Of a stretch of DNA of 64,000 bases, positions 35,361 through 43,999 are shown piece after piece. How positions within the stretch are numbered: the stretch's first letter is position 1; every line of letters starts with the position of its first letter. Below the pieces are notes generated by a model, which was not told where the DNA came from, did no database searches, and saw only the letters and a program-made list of their open reading frames with translations. Position numbers and translations under genes: made by a program. Origin of the DNA: Pirellula sp. (GTDB lineage Bacteria > Planctomycetota > Planctomycetia > Pirellulales > Pirellulaceae); contig JAJTID010000100.1 in assembly GCA_021300155.1 (NCBI GenBank), positions 1 to 64,000 of the forward strand. The letters are read 5' to 3'.

Positions 35361-36149
35361 ATGATCTCCAATCTACTCGTCTCGACTCGGTTCGTCGTGA
35401 TTTGGGTTCCAATCCTCATGGCTTCCTGTAGCCCGACCCAAAAGCAGAAGAAGACGCCTGTCCAACGGGGGCAAGTCGTTCAATCGTTTCCGCACGATCC
35501 GTTGGCGTTTACTCAAGGACTGGTCATGCACGAAGGATCCCTTTTGGAGGGGACGGGGCAGAAAGGAAATTCGACGCTTCGTAAGGTCAATCTAGAAGAC
35601 GGTAAAGTTCTGCTGCAAGTTACTCTCGCTCCTGCGTACTTTGGCGAGGGGATTACTGTCTTGAACGATAAGATTTTCCAATTGACTTGGCGTGAGAATA
35701 CATGCTTTGTTTACGACGCGAAGACGATGATCTACGAAAAATCTCACCAATACACATTCGAGGGTTGGGGGATTACGAACAATGGTAAAGAACTCATTCT
35801 CAGCGACGGAACCTCCGTGCTTCGTTTTATCGATCCAGATACATTTCGTGTACTACGACAAGTCCAAGTTTCTGACACGGGTGGGAAAAAGATTAAACAA
35901 CTCAATGAGCTTGAGTTCGTCGATGGTGAAATCTGGGCGAACATTTGGTACGAAGACGTCATTGCTCGAATCTCACCTGACAACGGTCGCATTGTTGGCT
36001 GGATCGATTTAGGAGACGTTTATCCAAAACAGCAACGTGATAAAGAGTCCGTCATGAACGGAATTGCTTATGACCAAGATTCGAAGCGACTATTCATCAC
36101 GGGCAAAAATTGGCCAAAACTTTACGAAATTAAAGTTGTCGATCGATAG
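35361..36149 (+). CDS. Glutaminyl-peptide cyclotransferase (bacterial/plant type), lipoprotein
   Basis: A 262-residue protein with a lipoprotein signal (WVPILMASC, Cys23). It matches the plant/bacterial glutaminyl cyclase family, a five-bladed propeller that makes N-terminal pyroglutamate. Seen: VVQSFPHDPLAFTQGLVMHEGSLLEGTG, LAPAYFGEGITVLNDKIFQLTWRENTCFVYDAKTM, YTFEGWGITNNGKELILSDGTSVLRFIDPDTF, LNELEFVDGEIWANIWYEDVIARISPDNGRIVGWIDL, and VMNGIAYDQDSKRLFITGKNWPKLYEI. The conserved acidic and aromatic blocks of the family are all present, so it is probably active in the periplasm. It precedes the redoxin/monooxygenase gene by 20 bases and may share its transcript. Confidence 0.92.
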   Translation: MISNLLVSTRFVVIWVPILMASCSPTQKQKKTPVQRGQVVQSFPHDPLAFTQGLVMHEGSLLEGTGQKGNSTLRKVNLEDGKVLLQVTLAPAYFGEGITVLNDKIFQLTWRENTCFVYDAKTMIYEKSHQYTFEGWGITNNGKELILSDGTSVLRFIDPDTFRVLRQVQVSDTGGKKIKQLNELEFVDGEIWANIWYEDVIARISPDNGRIVGWIDLGDVYPKQQRDKESVMNGIAYDQDSKRLFITGKNWPKLYEIKVVDR

Positions 36150-36169
36150 GATATCGAGTTTGGATTTAC

Positions 36170-38272
36170 ATGACCTTTTGGATCAATCTAGAGATGCTTA
36201 TTCGAAGTTGGATTGCTGGAATGAATGGAATCAAGAAATCAACCGCGTTGCTGGAGTTGCAAAACCTGTACAAGCTACCAACAGTACTTATCGTTGTTTT
36301 AGCTAGCCCCATTTGCTGGTGCCATCAATGTGAGGCAATCGAATCGAATAATGATGGTCGCTCAGATGTTTATCTCCCCGGCTGGTCGGTGGCATCGGTC
36401 GATGGGAAAACGCATCAATGGAGGATAGAGTCCAAAGCTCAAGTCTTTTGCTTTCTCGGTTGCGAATGTCCTGTGGCGAGATTTTATGCAACAAGATTGG
36501 CATCCCTCTATCGAGACTATAATCGACAGGGTATCGATTTCGTTGGCGTAATGAGTAACAGACATGATTCGAAGGAGGATGTTGTTCGGTTTGCCACGGA
36601 GTTGTCGATACCGTTTCCGCTCATTCTCGATTCGGACCAGGAGATCGCCAGGAGTTTGCATGCATCGCGAACGGCTGAGATTGTTGTACTGGATCCTCAG
36701 TCGTCCATCGTTTACCGCGGGCGAGTTGATGACCAAATGTCTCCCGGTGTCAAACGTGCCGCTGCCAAAAGTGAAGAGCTTCGCGACTTATTGTCGGGGA
36801 TTACTTCTGGAAAAACGCTTTCGTTACCGAATACGACGCCGGTAGGATGTTTGATTACATTCGATCGAACGCCTGAATCCGTATCGGACGTTTCGTACTG
36901 CAAAGATGTCGCGCCAATATTTTACAAACATTGTTACGAATGCCATCGAGCTGGAGATATAGGCCCATTTGATATTGCGGATTTCGATGAAGTCAAAGGA
37001 TGGGCGGAAATGATCGGCGAAGTTGTTACGATACGTCGAATGCCACCGTGGCATGCCAGTGCTGGCCATGTTCCACTACGTAACCAAAGATCGATGCAAC
37101 CTGCCGAGTTAGAAACAATCCAACGTTGGGTCGCTGCAGGCTCTCCCTACGGAAACAAATCTGATTTGCCAGAGCTTCCCTCGTTGCGGCAAGGCTGGTT
37201 ACTGTCCAGAGAGCCCGATCTTGTCGTAGCGATGCGGAACAAACCGTACAACATTCCGGCGGACGGAACTGTCGACTATCAGTACTTTGTCGTGGATCCC
37301 AAGTTAACTGAAGACAAGTGGGTGAACGCAGCGCAGGTCATTCCAGGGAATGCGGGAGTCGTTCATCACGCGATTGTCTTCATTCGGCCACCCGATGGAG
37401 AGAAATTCCAGGGCATCAGTTGGTTGACCGCGTTCGTTCCCGGGCAGCGTCCTTCGGTATTTCCGGCCGGTCTTGCACGGCGAGTTCCGGCCGGCTCCAA
37501 GTTTGTATTTCAAATGCACTATACCCCGAACGGCATCGAACAATCAGACTTAACAAAGATTGGGATGACGTTTGTTAATCCCGGCACATTGACTCACGAA
37601 GTGTCGACAATCATTGGAATCGACCAGTCATTCGAGATTGCCCCCAATGAGGCGAATCACGTGGTCTCACGCGAGGTTCGATTGCCGTCGAGAGACTCGA
37701 TTCTGTTGGCGGTTTCTCCACACATGCACTTGCGAGGCAAATCGTTTCAGTTGCGATCCAAAGGGCAAGATCTCGAGAAGAGAATTTTGCTCAACGTTCC
37801 TCAATACGATTTCAATTGGCAACATACCTACGAATTCGAGTCACCGCTACCTACATCGCAGTTGGATGCTTTAGAGTTCGAGGTCGTTTTTGACAACTCC
37901 GCGAAGAACCCTTTCAATCCGAATCCGAATGAGTATGTCATGTGGGGCGATCAAACGTGGGAAGAAATGGCGGTCGCATTTTTCGAAATCGCAACACCAT
38001 TGGCATCGAAGGAGTCAGAGCCCAACACTCGTAAGGGACGCAGCAGAGAATCGTTGGCAAAGAACGAGAGTTTAGAGACGGGCTCTGCGGCGTTGGAATG
38101 GGCAAAAGAATACATGGGTAGATTCGACAAGAATGGTGATGGACGAGTTTCTTCGTCGGAAACGAATGATCTGATCCGGCGTTATTCCTTTAGCACCATT
38201 GATAAGAATGGTGACGGCTTCCTGACTTCCGACGAACTCGTAAAGTCCTTCGAGGGACGACGTGGACGATAA
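36170..38272 (+). CDS. Redoxin - cytochrome c - Cu monooxygenase - EF-hand fusion protein
   Basis: A 700-residue exported protein (signal around residues 35-55; the ATG at 36221 is an alternative start). Modules in order: an AhpC/TSA-like thioredoxin fold with FLGCECPVARFYA (Cys98 and Cys100) and VVLDPQSSIVYRGRVDDQ; a cytochrome c-like domain with CYECH (255-259), GPFDIADFDEVKGWAEMIGEVVTIRRMPPW; a copper type II, ascorbate-dependent monooxygenase-like region with VVHHAIVF (His399-400), FQMHY (His450) and SPHMHLRGK (His518, His520); and two EF-hand loops, DKNGDGRVSSSE and DKNGDGFLTSDE, at the C-terminus. The monooxygenase copper ligands are recognisable, so hydroxylation chemistry is plausible. 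Substrate unknown. The MMPL exporter gene overlaps its end by 11 bases. Confidence 0.85.
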   Translation: MTFWINLEMLIRSWIAGMNGIKKSTALLELQNLYKLPTVLIVVLASPICWCHQCEAIESNNDGRSDVYLPGWSVASVDGKTHQWRIESKAQVFCFLGCECPVARFYATRLASLYRDYNRQGIDFVGVMSNRHDSKEDVVRFATELSIPFPLILDSDQEIARSLHASRTAEIVVLDPQSSIVYRGRVDDQMSPGVKRAAAKSEELRDLLSGITSGKTLSLPNTTPVGCLITFDRTPESVSDVSYCKDVAPIFYKHCYECHRAGDIGPFDIADFDEVKGWAEMIGEVVTIRRMPPWHASAGHVPLRNQRSMQPAELETIQRWVAAGSPYGNKSDLPELPSLRQGWLLSREPDLVVAMRNKPYNIPADGTVDYQYFVVDPKLTEDKWVNAAQVIPGNAGVVHHAIVFIRPPDGEKFQGISWLTAFVPGQRPSVFPAGLARRVPAGSKFVFQMHYTPNGIEQSDLTKIGMTFVNPGTLTHEVSTIIGIDQSFEIAPNEANHVVSREVRLPSRDSILLAVSPHMHLRGKSFQLRSKGQDLEKRILLNVPQYDFNWQHTYEFESPLPTSQLDALEFEVVFDNSAKNPFNPNPNEYVMWGDQTWEEMAVAFFEIATPLASKESEPNTRKGRSRESLAKNESLETGSAALEWAKEYMGRFDKNGDGRVSSSETNDLIRRYSFSTIDKNGDGFLTSDELVKSFEGRRGR

Positions 38273-40592
38273 GAATCCACGCCTGAGTTCTAGGATGTTT
38301 GGACGCATCCTGGACTTCCCATGGTTTGCAGTTGTCCTTTTGGTGTTAATGACCGCATTGGCAATCGGTGGATACAAATATCCGCGTTGGCCGCGAGACT
38401 TGGCGAACTGGATTCAGGGGACGAAAGAGGCAGAAAAAAGCGACAAGAACCGAGCCGTTGCAAATCCATCGAAGGATGCAAAGTCGCAATCGGTGCCTCG
38501 CGAATCGCTTGGACGCGCCCAAGCGGTGGTCATTATCGACACTCCTGATTTGTTTACGGTAGATGGAGCTGCGGCCTATCGCGCCGTAGTCAAGGCGTTG
38601 CAGGATTTGGATGTCGTTGCAGTCGCTCGCTCGCTGGATGACGTTCCCCCTCTGAATATCTTCGGATTGGCAGAGCCGATCTTACCGTACGGAAGAGCGA
38701 CAGCGCAGCGATTTGCAGCTTCCAAAGAAAAGGCGTTAAACAACCCTCTCGTTGTTGGAGTGGTGCTCTCGCCTGACGCAACAACTGTACTCATCGAGAT
38801 CATGTACGATTTTGTTTTCGTGCAGGACAGTGCCGACTTAATCGATGTGCTTTTGAATACTGCGAAGAAAACTGCAGAACAATTTCCTGCTGTCTCAATG
38901 AGTTTCCAGGTAACGGGGTCTGTTCCTTTCTATCAAATGTTGGATCGCAACAATCGATCGAATGAACTCAAGTATCAGGTGATTGGCTATGGAATGATAC
39001 TCCTCATGGCAATTCTCTTTTTTCGAGGAGTCGCTGTCGTAGCTGTAGTTTCTGCGGCACCTATCACGGGAGTTGTTTGGACGCTCGGAATCGTTCGCTA
39101 TTTCGGATTTGAAGATAATCCGTTCAGTTTTGTGATTCTGCCCGTCATGCTGAGTTTGGTTGGATTTACCGACGGGGTCCACATCATGGTGCATATACGG
39201 ACTCTGTTGCTTGAGGGGCAGAGGCCGTTAGATGCATGCAAACGCACTCTTGAGCTGGTGGGAATGGCATGTTTTCTTACCTCGTTAACCACTGCCATCG
39301 GAATGGGCTCTTTGGTTTTCGCTCACCATGAAGTGGTTCGTGAATTCGGCTGGTCCTGTGTAATCGGTGTGATTTGTACTTGGTTGTCTGTGATGCTCAT
39401 CATTCCACTCGCATGCCGAACATGGATAGGTAAGCGGCTGAAACGCACTTCTAGTCGCGATGCACTAGATCGCTTTCTTGACACCATTGGGCCAGTCGTC
39501 AAGAGTACAATAAACCATTCAAAGGTAGTCAGTTTCTTCTCCATAGTTTTCTTTGTGGTCTTTCTGGGAGTTTCCTTTACGTTGACGCCCGATGACCAGA
39601 AGTCTAGCGCGATACCTGAGGGAAGCGAGATTCGTCGATCACTGGATTATCTCGACAAAAAAATGGGAGGATTGGACATTTGCAATGTCAGCTTAAACTG
39701 GAAAGAAGATGCAACGCTTTCGGAAGAAGAGATTGTGTCTGGCTTGGTAGAACTAGATGAACTGTTGAGGAAAGAGCCATTGATCGCTTTTCCTCTGTCT
39801 TTGCCCAGGCTTCTGGAATCGCTGCCAGGAGACGGGACTGCGATCGACAAGGTGTCGATGATCGAACTCCTTCCTCCCCCGTTGAAGCTAGCTGTATACG
39901 ACCTTGATAACCGGCGTGCATCGATTTCATTTCGATGCCAGGATTTGGGATCGGCGGCTTACGCTGACACATTTGAACGTATCCAGCAGGGTATCGAGTT
40001 GATCGAAAGAAAAATGGCTGGCACTACAATTCAATTGCAAGGCGATCCCGTCAGGCGTTGGCGTGAATTGTACCGCATTGTGACCGACTTAGTTCTTAGT
40101 CTTGGCTCTGCATCGATTGTTATTTTTGCAGTCCTTGCGATTGCATATCGCTCTATTCGCATAGGACTCATTTCGGTAGTTCCTAATCTGATGCCCTTGG
40201 TGGCTGCGGCTTCGTGGATGGCGGTTACGGGACAACCACTGGAGATTGTGAGCGTTTGTTGTTTTACAATCTGTCTGGGAATTGCGGTTGATGACACGAT
40301 TCACTTCTTGTCGCGTTACCAAGAAGAGCGGCGTCGACCTCAATCTATCGATCAAGCGATCGAGCGAGCATTCCAGGGCGTCGGAGCAGGTATGGTGATG
40401 ACGACCGCAGTCTTGGTCGCTGGATTTGCCTCGGTGACATTTAGTGCAACGCGAGACTATCGTGTCTTCGGTTCGCTGGGGGCGATAACGCTCGTGACTG
40501 CCTTAATTTGCGACTTGTTTATGCTGCCTGGATTGTTGAAGCAATTTGATCGCCGCTCGGACGATGGCACGGTACCTAATATCGCTTCCTAA
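38262..40592 (+). CDS. MMPL/RND-family membrane exporter
   Basis: A 776-residue integral-membrane protein. The GTG at 38262 is favoured because GAGGGACGAC precedes it; the ATG at 38295 is the alternative. One helix (FAVVLLVLMTALAIGGYKYP) is followed by a periplasmic domain and two clusters of helices: GYGMILLMAILFFRGVAVVAVVSAAPITGVVWTLGIVRYFG ... FVILPVMLSLVGFTDGVHIMVHIRTLL, and the second copy SIVIFAVLAIAYRSIRIGLISVVPNLMPLVAAASWMAVTG ... CFTICLGIAVDDTIHFLSRYQEE. This two-fold layout with a GxxxD block in each half (GFTDGVH, GIAVDDTIH) is typical of MMPL/hopanoid-type RND exporters driven by protons. The start overlaps the monooxygenase gene, so coupled expression and a shared substrate are likely. 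Confidence 0.88.
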   Translation: MDDKNPRLSSRMFGRILDFPWFAVVLLVLMTALAIGGYKYPRWPRDLANWIQGTKEAEKSDKNRAVANPSKDAKSQSVPRESLGRAQAVVIIDTPDLFTVDGAAAYRAVVKALQDLDVVAVARSLDDVPPLNIFGLAEPILPYGRATAQRFAASKEKALNNPLVVGVVLSPDATTVLIEIMYDFVFVQDSADLIDVLLNTAKKTAEQFPAVSMSFQVTGSVPFYQMLDRNNRSNELKYQVIGYGMILLMAILFFRGVAVVAVVSAAPITGVVWTLGIVRYFGFEDNPFSFVILPVMLSLVGFTDGVHIMVHIRTLLLEGQRPLDACKRTLELVGMACFLTSLTTAIGMGSLVFAHHEVVREFGWSCVIGVICTWLSVMLIIPLACRTWIGKRLKRTSSRDALDRFLDTIGPVVKSTINHSKVVSFFSIVFFVVFLGVSFTLTPDDQKSSAIPEGSEIRRSLDYLDKKMGGLDICNVSLNWKEDATLSEEEIVSGLVELDELLRKEPLIAFPLSLPRLLESLPGDGTAIDKVSMIELLPPPLKLAVYDLDNRRASISFRCQDLGSAAYADTFERIQQGIELIERKMAGTTIQLQGDPVRRWRELYRIVTDLVLSLGSASIVIFAVLAIAYRSIRIGLISVVPNLMPLVAAASWMAVTGQPLEIVSVCCFTICLGIAVDDTIHFLSRYQEERRRPQSIDQAIERAFQGVGAGMVMTTAVLVAGFASVTFSATRDYRVFGSLGAITLVTALICDLFMLPGLLKQFDRRSDDGTVPNIAS

Positions 40593-40634
40593 TGTGGTTT
40601 TCGCCGCGTGAATTCTTGAAAAGACGCGACGCGA

Positions 40635-40931
40635 CTATTTGCTGCGACGTTTTAGTCTCGAAAGCAATTCATACGATTTGGTTGACAATCTTTTTATGAT
40701 CGATGTCGAACTATCCGAAAGTTTTCCAATATCTTGTGAAACAGATTGAAAGATATTGGTGTTCACTTTGTTCTGGGCTGCAAACTTAGATTGCATCTGT
40801 TCGTCTAGCTTTCGGATTTGTTCTTGGACCTTTTCGATAGCTTCTGATGTTGTAGAGATTACGTAAGTCGAGGAGTTTTCGGCTTTTTCGTGGCTAAAGG
40901 AACTTTCGTTACGTTGCAGGTCTTGGGACAT
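40635..40931 (-). CDS. Small coiled-coil hypothetical protein
   Basis: About 98 residues from the ATG at 40931. The middle is a heptad-rich helix (STTSEAIEKVQEQIRKLDEQMQSKFAAQNKVNTNIFQSVSQDIGKL) and the tail is basic (KRLSTKSYELLSRLKRRSK). It lies 131 bases after xseA on the same strand, the place where xseB is often found, but it lacks the XseB pattern (FEEALxxLExIVxxLE) and I do not call it xseB. Soluble; function unknown. Confidence 0.55.
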   Translation of the reverse strand: MSQDLQRNESSFSHEKAENSSTYVISTTSEAIEKVQEQIRKLDEQMQSKFAAQNKVNTNIFQSVSQDIGKLSDSSTSIIKRLSTKSYELLSRLKRRSK

Positions 40932-41062
40932 AGGCGGTCGCTTCCGCAAAAATTTCTAACATTCATTGATTCATGATCCTCGGATCCCTAAAGGATTGCC
41001 CTAAATCGTGTAAAGTCAAGAAAATCTGGAGATACGGATTCCCCTAGAGGCAATTGATTTTG

Positions 41063-42388
41063 TTAACGATTTGCGTGACGAAGCGAAGCCGCTGGTTCCG
41101 TGTTTGTTTCCGTTACAACACTTTCGATTTCGCCTGAAGAAACGCGAGTCACAATGACTTGACCGGCCTTAACGGATTCAACGTCATTAACGAGTTTGCC
41201 GGTTACCTTGTCTCGAGTGAGGGAGTAACCTCTAGCCAACGTCTTGAGTGGGCTGAGCGCCTCTAGCATCTGGGCGTAGCTTTGCAAATTCTGCCTTTTT
41301 TGCTCGAACCATTTGTCCAATGCTAAATCCAGGTCTCGATATACCTCATCGAGCAATTGCGTCGGAGATTCGAGCAAGCGAGCCGGGTCCTCGAGAATTG
41401 CTCTGGTTGCTAACGATCGAAGTTTGGATTCGTTGCGTTGAACGTGGTTTTGCACTAACGAATTGATTCGCGACTCAGTGTTTCTGAAAAGATCTAGCAA
41501 TTCGTCTTTACTTGGTGCAACAATCTCTGCGGCTTCGGTTGGTGTCAATGCTCGCACATCCGCTGCAAGATCGGAAAGTGTAACGTCTATCTCGTGGCCC
41601 ACGGCCGAAACCGTAGGAATAGGACAATCGACTAGAGCTCGTACGACGATTTCTTCGTTGAAGCACCATAGGTCTTCGATGGAACCGCCACCACGTCCCA
41701 CAACGAGAATATCCAGGGAGGGTTGAATTCTGGCCGCAACTCGAATCCCTCGAACGATCTCTTCCGCTGCGCCTTCGCCCTGAACTCTCGATGGTATAAC
41801 GAGCACATTGGCACTAGGCCATCGTCGGCCAAGAACTTGACAAAAATCGTGGATCGCAGCACCGGCTGGACTCGTGACGAATCCAATACGATTTGGAAAT
41901 CGAGGAAGTGTTTTCTTTCGTTCTGCAGCAAATAATCCCTCTCTCTCCAGCTTTTGATACAACCGACGAAAAGCCGCTTGTAATGCTCCAACTCCTTGTT
42001 GCTCGATTCTTTGAATGACGAGCTGGTAGCTACCGCGAGGCGAATAGACGTCGAGACGTCCTTGGACCAAGACAGCCATCCCTTCCGCGATGTCCATCCC
42101 GGTTCGTTCCAAAGTCGATCGCCAAAGTACCGCTGAGATTTGTCCGCTAGGATCCTTTAATGTCAGATAGACGTGGCCTGCGGCCGACTGAGTGAGGTTA
42201 CTAATTTCGGCCGCGATCCAGACCGTCGGAATGGATTGGTCTAGCGCCCTTTTGATCCATTCATTCAGTTGTGAAACGGTAAGCGGCACATCTTGCGATG
42301 TGCCAGGCTTTGATGGCTTTTGCGATTTGCCTTGGCCTGCGTCTCCAAAAAATGCATCCGCATCATCGCTCCAAAGGAAGCCCGTCAT
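41063..42388 (-). CDS. xseA: Exodeoxyribonuclease VII large subunit
   Basis: A 441-residue cytoplasmic nuclease subunit degrading single-stranded DNA. It has the N-terminal OB-fold domain (PLTVSQLNEWIKRALDQSIPTVWIAAEISNLTQSAAGHVYLTLKDPSGQISAVLW) and the catalytic core blocks GRLDVYSPRGSYQLVI, PNRIGFVTSPAGAAIHDFCQVLGRRWP, VLVIPSRVQGEGAAEEIVRGI, LVVGRGGGSIEDLWCFNEEIVVRAL and PTVSAVGHEIDVTLSDLAADVRALTPTEAAEI. The final coiled coil binds XseB in other bacteria; it is present here. The ATG at 42388 overlaps the stop of the DUF374 gene (ATGA), which favours it over an upstream TTG at 42415. No recognisable xseB is adjacent. Confidence 0.95.
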   Translation of the reverse strand: MTGFLWSDDADAFFGDAGQGKSQKPSKPGTSQDVPLTVSQLNEWIKRALDQSIPTVWIAAEISNLTQSAAGHVYLTLKDPSGQISAVLWRSTLERTGMDIAEGMAVLVQGRLDVYSPRGSYQLVIQRIEQQGVGALQAAFRRLYQKLEREGLFAAERKKTLPRFPNRIGFVTSPAGAAIHDFCQVLGRRWPSANVLVIPSRVQGEGAAEEIVRGIRVAARIQPSLDILVVGRGGGSIEDLWCFNEEIVVRALVDCPIPTVSAVGHEIDVTLSDLAADVRALTPTEAAEIVAPSKDELLDLFRNTESRINSLVQNHVQRNESKLRSLATRAILEDPARLLESPTQLLDEVYRDLDLALDKWFEQKRQNLQSYAQMLEALSPLKTLARGYSLTRDKVTGKLVNDVESVKAGQVIVTRVSSGEIESVVTETNTEPAASLRHANR

Positions 42389-43131
42389 GGTTCGAGAGAC
42401 TCTTGTCGAGCGCAATAAAACGGTTCCTCACCGTCCTTGGTCGAGCCGTCGATTGCCCATTCTTCCGCGATGGATGTAACGTTTGACAAACGCCGTTCCA
42501 CTAGCTGCCTGTACTCTTCAACTCCGTCTTTTCCAAGTTTCTTTGGTGCGTGAATGGGATGGTCGAGAACAATTCGAGCTCGAGACCCGAATCGGGGGCA
42601 AGCGAATTGATCCCACGTCCGTCGAAATCGCCATGGTCGATCGTAACCGCAGCCGAGTGGAACTATGGGAATACCAAGCAGGCTTGAAAGATAGATACAT
42701 CCACTGGAGACCTGCCGCCTCGGTCCCAGCGGGCCATCTGGCGTGATCACCAAGCTCTTTCCTTTGAGTTGCCGAACGATGGTAAGCACGGCTTCCGCTC
42801 CTCCTCGACTGGTAGAACCACGAACGGCTTCATAACCAAAGCTTGAAGCTAATCCGAGTAGCCAATCGGCATCGCGATGACGGCTAGCCAAGAGGACTAG
42901 GTCACAACCTCGTCGCGCCCAACATGGAACAAGCATATACTCGTGCCAAAATACAAAGATAGCAGGCCCTTTGAATCCGCGAACGACAGGGTCTGCGAGC
43001 GGGTCGTATCGAATGATCTTACTATCCAGCGTCTGAATCCATCCGACAATACCGGCAGCCATCATGTTGCCAACCGAACGAATGCTGCCGCTTCGCAGAC
43101 TCGCTCGTAATCTTGTTTTCAATCCAGTCAC
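42385..43131 (-). CDS. DUF374 lysophospholipid acyltransferase-like protein
   Basis: About 248 residues starting with GTG at 43131, whose GTGA overlaps the dapF stop; an in-frame TTG at 43149 is less likely. Seen: FKGPAIFVFWHEYMLVPCWARRGCDLVLLASRHRDADWLLGLASSFGYEAVRGSTSRGGAEAVLTIVRQLKGKSLVITPDGPLGPRRQVSSGCIYLSSLLGIPIVPLG. These match DUF374, a branch of the LPLAT/LpxL-like acyltransferases, with the FWHE and TPDGPxGP blocks serving as the acceptor and catalytic motifs. The family is thought to act on lipid A or other envelope lipids at the inner-membrane face. It sits in an FHA-dapF-DUF374-xseA operon with overlaps at both ends. Confidence 0.88.
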   Translation of the reverse strand: MTGLKTRLRASLRSGSIRSVGNMMAAGIVGWIQTLDSKIIRYDPLADPVVRGFKGPAIFVFWHEYMLVPCWARRGCDLVLLASRHRDADWLLGLASSFGYEAVRGSTSRGGAEAVLTIVRQLKGKSLVITPDGPLGPRRQVSSGCIYLSSLLGIPIVPLGCGYDRPWRFRRTWDQFACPRFGSRARIVLDHPIHAPKKLGKDGVEEYRQLVERRLSNVTSIAEEWAIDGSTKDGEEPFYCARQESLEP

Positions 43132-43988
43132 AACGATGCAACCTGCCAACGCCCTGTGAACACCTCGGTGGCTGGGCCTGTCATAAAGACATGGTTGGTG
43201 GACTCATCCCATCGTAGCTTCAATTGTCCGCCGATCAGATTATTGAGAATGGTTCGGTCTGTATGGCCCGTGAGCACTCCGGCGACGCATACGGCACTAG
43301 CACCAGTTCCGCAAGCCCATGTTTCACCTGAGCCTCGCTCCCACGTTCGCTGGCGCACTTCACCACGTGCTAGTACCTCCACGAACTCGACATTGGTTCT
43401 TTTCGGAAATCGGTCGTCTCGTTCGATCAAAGGACCGATTCCCAAAACCAGCTCATCATCTGCTTCTGGGACAAAAATGACACAATGTGGGTTCCCCATG
43501 GAGACACACGTTGCAAAAAATCTCCTTCCCTCGAATTCTACAGGGATGTTCACAACTCGATCATTCGCTGCAACGAGCGTCGTAGGAATCTTTGCCGCTT
43601 CGAGGGCGGGTTCCCCCATATCGACTGTGATTTGTTCAGCGAATCCGTTTTGGATTTCTAGCTCTAAACTTAGTACACCGGCACCGGTTTCGATCCGCAG
43701 CTTATCTTTCCTCGCAATGCCGTGGTCGTGAACATACTTGGCGACGCATCGAATCCCATTTCCGCACATTTCAGATTCGCTGCCATCTGCGTTGAACATT
43801 CTCATTCTTGCATCGGCTTTCTCACTGGGCAAAATGAGTATGAGCCCGTCGGAACCCACACCGAAACGTCGATGCGAGATCTCGACAGCAAGCTTCTCGA
43901 GATCATTTGGCAATAGTGCACTAAACCCGTTGACGTAAACGTAATCGTTCCCTGCACCATGCATCTTCGTGAATTCAATAGATGTCAT
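43128..43988 (-). CDS. dapF: Diaminopimelate epimerase
   Basis: A 286-residue cytoplasmic enzyme turning LL- into meso-diaminopimelate for peptidoglycan and lysine. The start MTSIEFTKMHGAGNDYVYVNGF is the normal N-terminus. Both catalytic cysteines are present in their blocks: SEMCGNGIRCVAKY and ETWACGTGASAVCVAG. Other family features are GSDGLILI, FFATCVSMGNPHCVIFV and PKRTNVEFVEVL. The gene begins 11 bases after the FHA gene's stop and overlaps the DUF374 gene by 4 bases. Its presence fits a DAP-type peptidoglycan in this organism, as now accepted for planctomycetes. Confidence 0.96.
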   Translation of the reverse strand: MTSIEFTKMHGAGNDYVYVNGFSALLPNDLEKLAVEISHRRFGVGSDGLILILPSEKADARMRMFNADGSESEMCGNGIRCVAKYVHDHGIARKDKLRIETGAGVLSLELEIQNGFAEQITVDMGEPALEAAKIPTTLVAANDRVVNIPVEFEGRRFFATCVSMGNPHCVIFVPEADDELVLGIGPLIERDDRFPKRTNVEFVEVLARGEVRQRTWERGSGETWACGTGASAVCVAGVLTGHTDRTILNNLIGGQLKLRWDESTNHVFMTGPATEVFTGRWQVASL

Positions 43989-43999
43989 TCGTAATAGAT

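Noticed and set aside
40635-40931. Small gene after xseA as xseB
   Set aside because: It lacks the XseB helical pattern and is longer than usual; I record it as an unknown coiled-coil protein.
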